A DNA stretch of 64,000 nt, from NCBI GenBank assembly GCA_903882805.1, contig CAIRYK010000043.1, positions 110,237 through 174,236 of the forward strand. Direction: 5' to 3'. Positions 62,801-64,000 of this stretch are shown here, in pieces (positions within the stretch are counted from its first letter, which is position 1; every line of letters starts with the position of its first letter). This DNA is from an uncultured Bacteroidota bacterium. GTDB taxonomy: Bacteria > Bacteroidota > Bacteroidia > Chitinophagales > Chitinophagaceae. A model generated the notes under the pieces. That model was not told the origin of the DNA, ran no database searches, and saw only the letters and a program-made list of their open reading frames with translations. The position numbers and the translations under genes were made by a program.

Positions 62801-64000
62801 CTGCAACAACAGAAACTGTTGTAAATGCCTTACAGCCTGTGCTTAGCGTATAAGTAATTATCGCGGTTCCAAAGGACACTCCAGTTGCAATTCCGGTGGT
62901 AGACACTATCGTGGCTACACCAGTTGAGCCGCTCGCCCAGGTTCCACCTGTGGTAATATTGGTGAGTGTTGTGGTTGAAGCAACACAAACTTGTGGATTC
63001 CCTCCAATTGCAGGCGTTTGGTTTACAGTTACATTTTTGATAGCAATGCAACCAGTCGGAAGTGTGTAAGTTATAAAAGACGTACCGCCGCTAACACCTG
63101 TTACTACTCCACCTCCAGTTCCAACAGTTGCTACAGCTGTGTTTTCGCTCGACCATGTTCCACCGGTAGATGTTGTAGCGAGCGTAGTGGTAAATCCAGC
63201 GCACATGACAGCAGTACCCGTAATAGCTACTGGCAACGGCATTACAGTAACCACCGTAGTGACTCTGCTTGTACCAACAGTGTAACTAATAATCGATGTT
63301 CCTGCAGCAACTCCCGTAAGCACTCCAGAAACTGACCCAATAGTAGCAACAGCTGTTGAACTGCTTTTCCATGTTCCTCCAGAAGTACTATTGGTTAGTG
63401 TAGCAGTGCGCGCAATGCATATGCTACCAGGCCCGCTGATAGGGCCCAAAACTCCCGACGTTACCGTAATAGATTTTATAGCAGATGCACTACCACATCC
63501 TGTAGTAACGGCGTAGCTGATGATAGCAATTCCGGCAGAAACCCCGGCAACTACGCCAGCGGAACCAACACTTGCAATAGCGGATGAACTGCTGGTCCAT
63601 ACGCCGCCAGTTGATGAACTAGATAAAGTAATTGTCGAACCTGCCACAACAGTCGATAATCCAGAAATAGCTCCTGCGTCTGGCAACGCATTTACTGTTA
63701 TTGTCTTTGTCGCAGTAGCTGTACCGCAACTGTTGCTTACCGAATAGCTGATTGTTACAACGCCGGCAGAGACGCCTGTCACTACCCCACCGCTTACGGT
63801 TGCCACTCCGGTATTGCTGCTACTCCATGCGCCGCCAGTTGTACTGCTGCTCAGGGTAATGGTTGCGCTCTCGCACACACTACCTGAACCGGTAATAGCT
63901 GAAACACTTGGGTTTGGATTTACTGTTATTGTTTTAGTCGCAGTAGCTGTGCCGCAACTGTTGCTTACCGCGTAGCTGATTGTTGCTGCGCCGGCAGAAA
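59895..64000 (-). CDS. Giant Ig-like repeat surface protein with T9SS sorting domain (5' end outside window)
   Basis: Open to the right edge of the window; at least 1367 residues remain. There are at least 17 repeats of about 72-78 residues, each with VCxGxTxTLxxxTxGGxWxSxxxxxATVGSxxGVVTGVxAGTxxITYxxxTGC, the Ig-like/BIG_2-type pattern with one Cys at each end of the repeat, so disulfides within repeats are likely. The C-terminal 75 residues (LTPNPNNGQFLLTGV ... LTNGAYLLNLYSPDTHLVYQFILNR) form a type A T9SS sorting domain. It is a long stalk or adhesin on the cell surface. The apparent start at 63878 is only an internal GTG codon. tRNA-Lys lies 104 bp downstream. Confidence 0.92.
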   Translation of the reverse strand, partial: SAGAATISYAVSNSCGTATATKTITVNPNPSVSAITGSGSVCESATITLSSSTTGGAWSSSNTGVATVSGGVVTGVSAGVVTISYSVSNSCGTATATKTITVNALPDAGAISGLSTVVAGSTITLSSSSTGGVWTSSSSAIASVGSAGVVAGVSAGIAIISYAVTTGCGSASAIKSITVTSGVLGPISGPGSICIARTATLTNSTSGGTWKSSSTAVATIGSVSGVLTGVAAGTSIISYTVGTSRVTTVVTVMPLPVAITGTAVMCAGFTTTLATTSTGGTWSSENTAVATVGTGGGVVTGVSGGTSFITYTLPTGCIAIKNVTVNQTPAIGGNPQVCVASTTTLTNITTGGTWASGSTGVATIVSTTGIATGVSFGTAIITYTLSTGCKAFTTVSVVAASPISGITGLCPGQTTTLSNVITGGTWSSSATARATIGSVSGIVTGVSAGTALITYAISANCRSLQAVTVAPLPAAITGASAVCGGFNTTLANTTTGGTWVSSADAIATIGSLSGIATGVSAGIVVITYTSIPGCQAFKSLTVNVTPPIGGPTAVCLASTTTLTNATAGGTWTSGTPAVATIVATTGVTTGVVAGTANITYTISTGCMAITTVTVGTASAITGTAAVCVGLTTPLANAFGGGTWSSSAVLKATVDATSGVVTGVAAGSATITYVLGPTCRVTKAVTVNPVPAAVGGASMVCTGQTITLTDATTGGKWGSNNTALATVGSTTGIVTGVATGNVTISYALTTGCLSSKTLAVQPISSIVGYNRVCVGQSMTLTNATSGGVWTSSAPSFATANAISGLISGIAAGATTITYAMPTGCRVTLPVTVSSLAAIAGLANVCQGQTITLTNATTGGSWASNDISIASVGSSTGVVTGLTASTATITYAIGSGCVTTKSVNIIPFSAIVGPGGVCIGQTITLTEATPGGLWTSSNNAVARVGSLSGIVSGIGTGNVNISYSTSSCRSVKLISVGTLSPIAGPSSVCIGQNITATDLVGGGVWSSSDPATLIVGSSSGVVTGVAAGTAVITYLVGSGGCMVYKTILVNPLAGITGPSSVCVGQTVTLADGLPGGVWSSNNTTIATIGSGSGVVTGVLGGYVTISYTISSTGCRTTAPMTVNRLSPIGGPAAVCQGQSVTLTNVDAGGRWLSENTAIATVGTAISVVTGIGAGTTIISYSLPTGCVTTRTQTVNPISPITGGVTVCTSTPLTLYNATTGGIWTSGNTTVARVGSTTGIVTGLLRSATTISYTMPGTGCRVTSPITVNVCRIAGEQATPANRAAELTLTPNPNNGQFLLTGVLSTQEDQTLMLEVTNMSGQSVYKNSVSALGGRIDVQIELTASLTNGAYLLNLYSPDTHLVYQFILNR

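Noticed and set aside
59895..64000. CRISPR-like repetition
   Set aside because: The periodicity is that of protein repeats of about 72-78 codons in one open frame, not short repeats with unique spacers.

Overview
The window is a chromosomal segment of a Bacteroidota bacterium, most likely in the Chitinophagia/Chitinophagaceae area. This rests on type IX secretion (T9SS) C-terminal sorting domains on four secreted proteins, promoters of the TTTG-N19-TAnnTTTG type, and families typical of the phylum (DUF1835, DUF1684, DUF4240, DUF6580, Porin_10-like, bL31 type B). Placement below phylum level is inference.

Layout. 1-6960 (minus): a polysaccharide synthesis/export operon with an outer-membrane TolC-like half protein, a Wzz/BY-kinase-like protein with degenerate kinase motifs, a GT2 glycosyltransferase, a 37-residue membrane peptide, an O-antigen ligase/Wzy-type protein and a GT4 glycosyltransferase cut by the window edge. 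7300-29945: housekeeping and accessory metabolism (radical SAM protein, AlkA-like glycosylase, FabH, FabG, BtuF-like binding protein, cystathionine beta-synthase, tricorn-like protease, extradiol dioxygenase, Rpn nuclease, M14 peptidase, porin, TPR adenylate cyclase, pentapeptide protein). 30012-39935: tRNA-Gly, lysS, frr, sterol-desaturase-like protein, pdhA/recF divergent pair, TlpA-like thioredoxin, rpmE2 and tRNA-Phe. 40076-54096: PAP2 phosphatase, a second small GT4/O-antigen-ligase pair, a T9SS repeat protein, a GlmU-like nucleotidyltransferase, tpiA, tRNA-Glu, short-chain dehydrogenase, alpha/beta hydrolase, Tag, a UDG-like protein, a third GT and an FAD oxidoreductase.

54100-59800 looks like a decayed, AT-richer accessory island beside tRNA-Lys(CTT). 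It contains a frameshifted serine-hydrolase pseudogene, an orphan gene, other decayed fragments, and one intact system: a three-part retron. All retron parts lie on the minus strand in the order DnaB-like helicase (57358-58383), structured ncRNA flanked by a 12-bp perfect inverted repeat (57188-57345), and reverse transcriptase with the retron hallmarks NAxxH, YADD and VTG (55843-57183). The associated protein is a short DnaB-type helicase/ATPase without the DnaB N-domain. I do not recall a named retron type with this partner, so it is the best candidate for an undescribed system here.

59895-64000 (minus): the C-terminal 1.37 thousand residues of a very large cell-surface protein with at least 17 Ig-like repeats and a T9SS sorting domain; its start lies outside the window.

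All four tRNA genes share an upstream element reading TAnnTTTGCACTCyCAA. Three of them also have a TTTG 18-19 bp further upstream.
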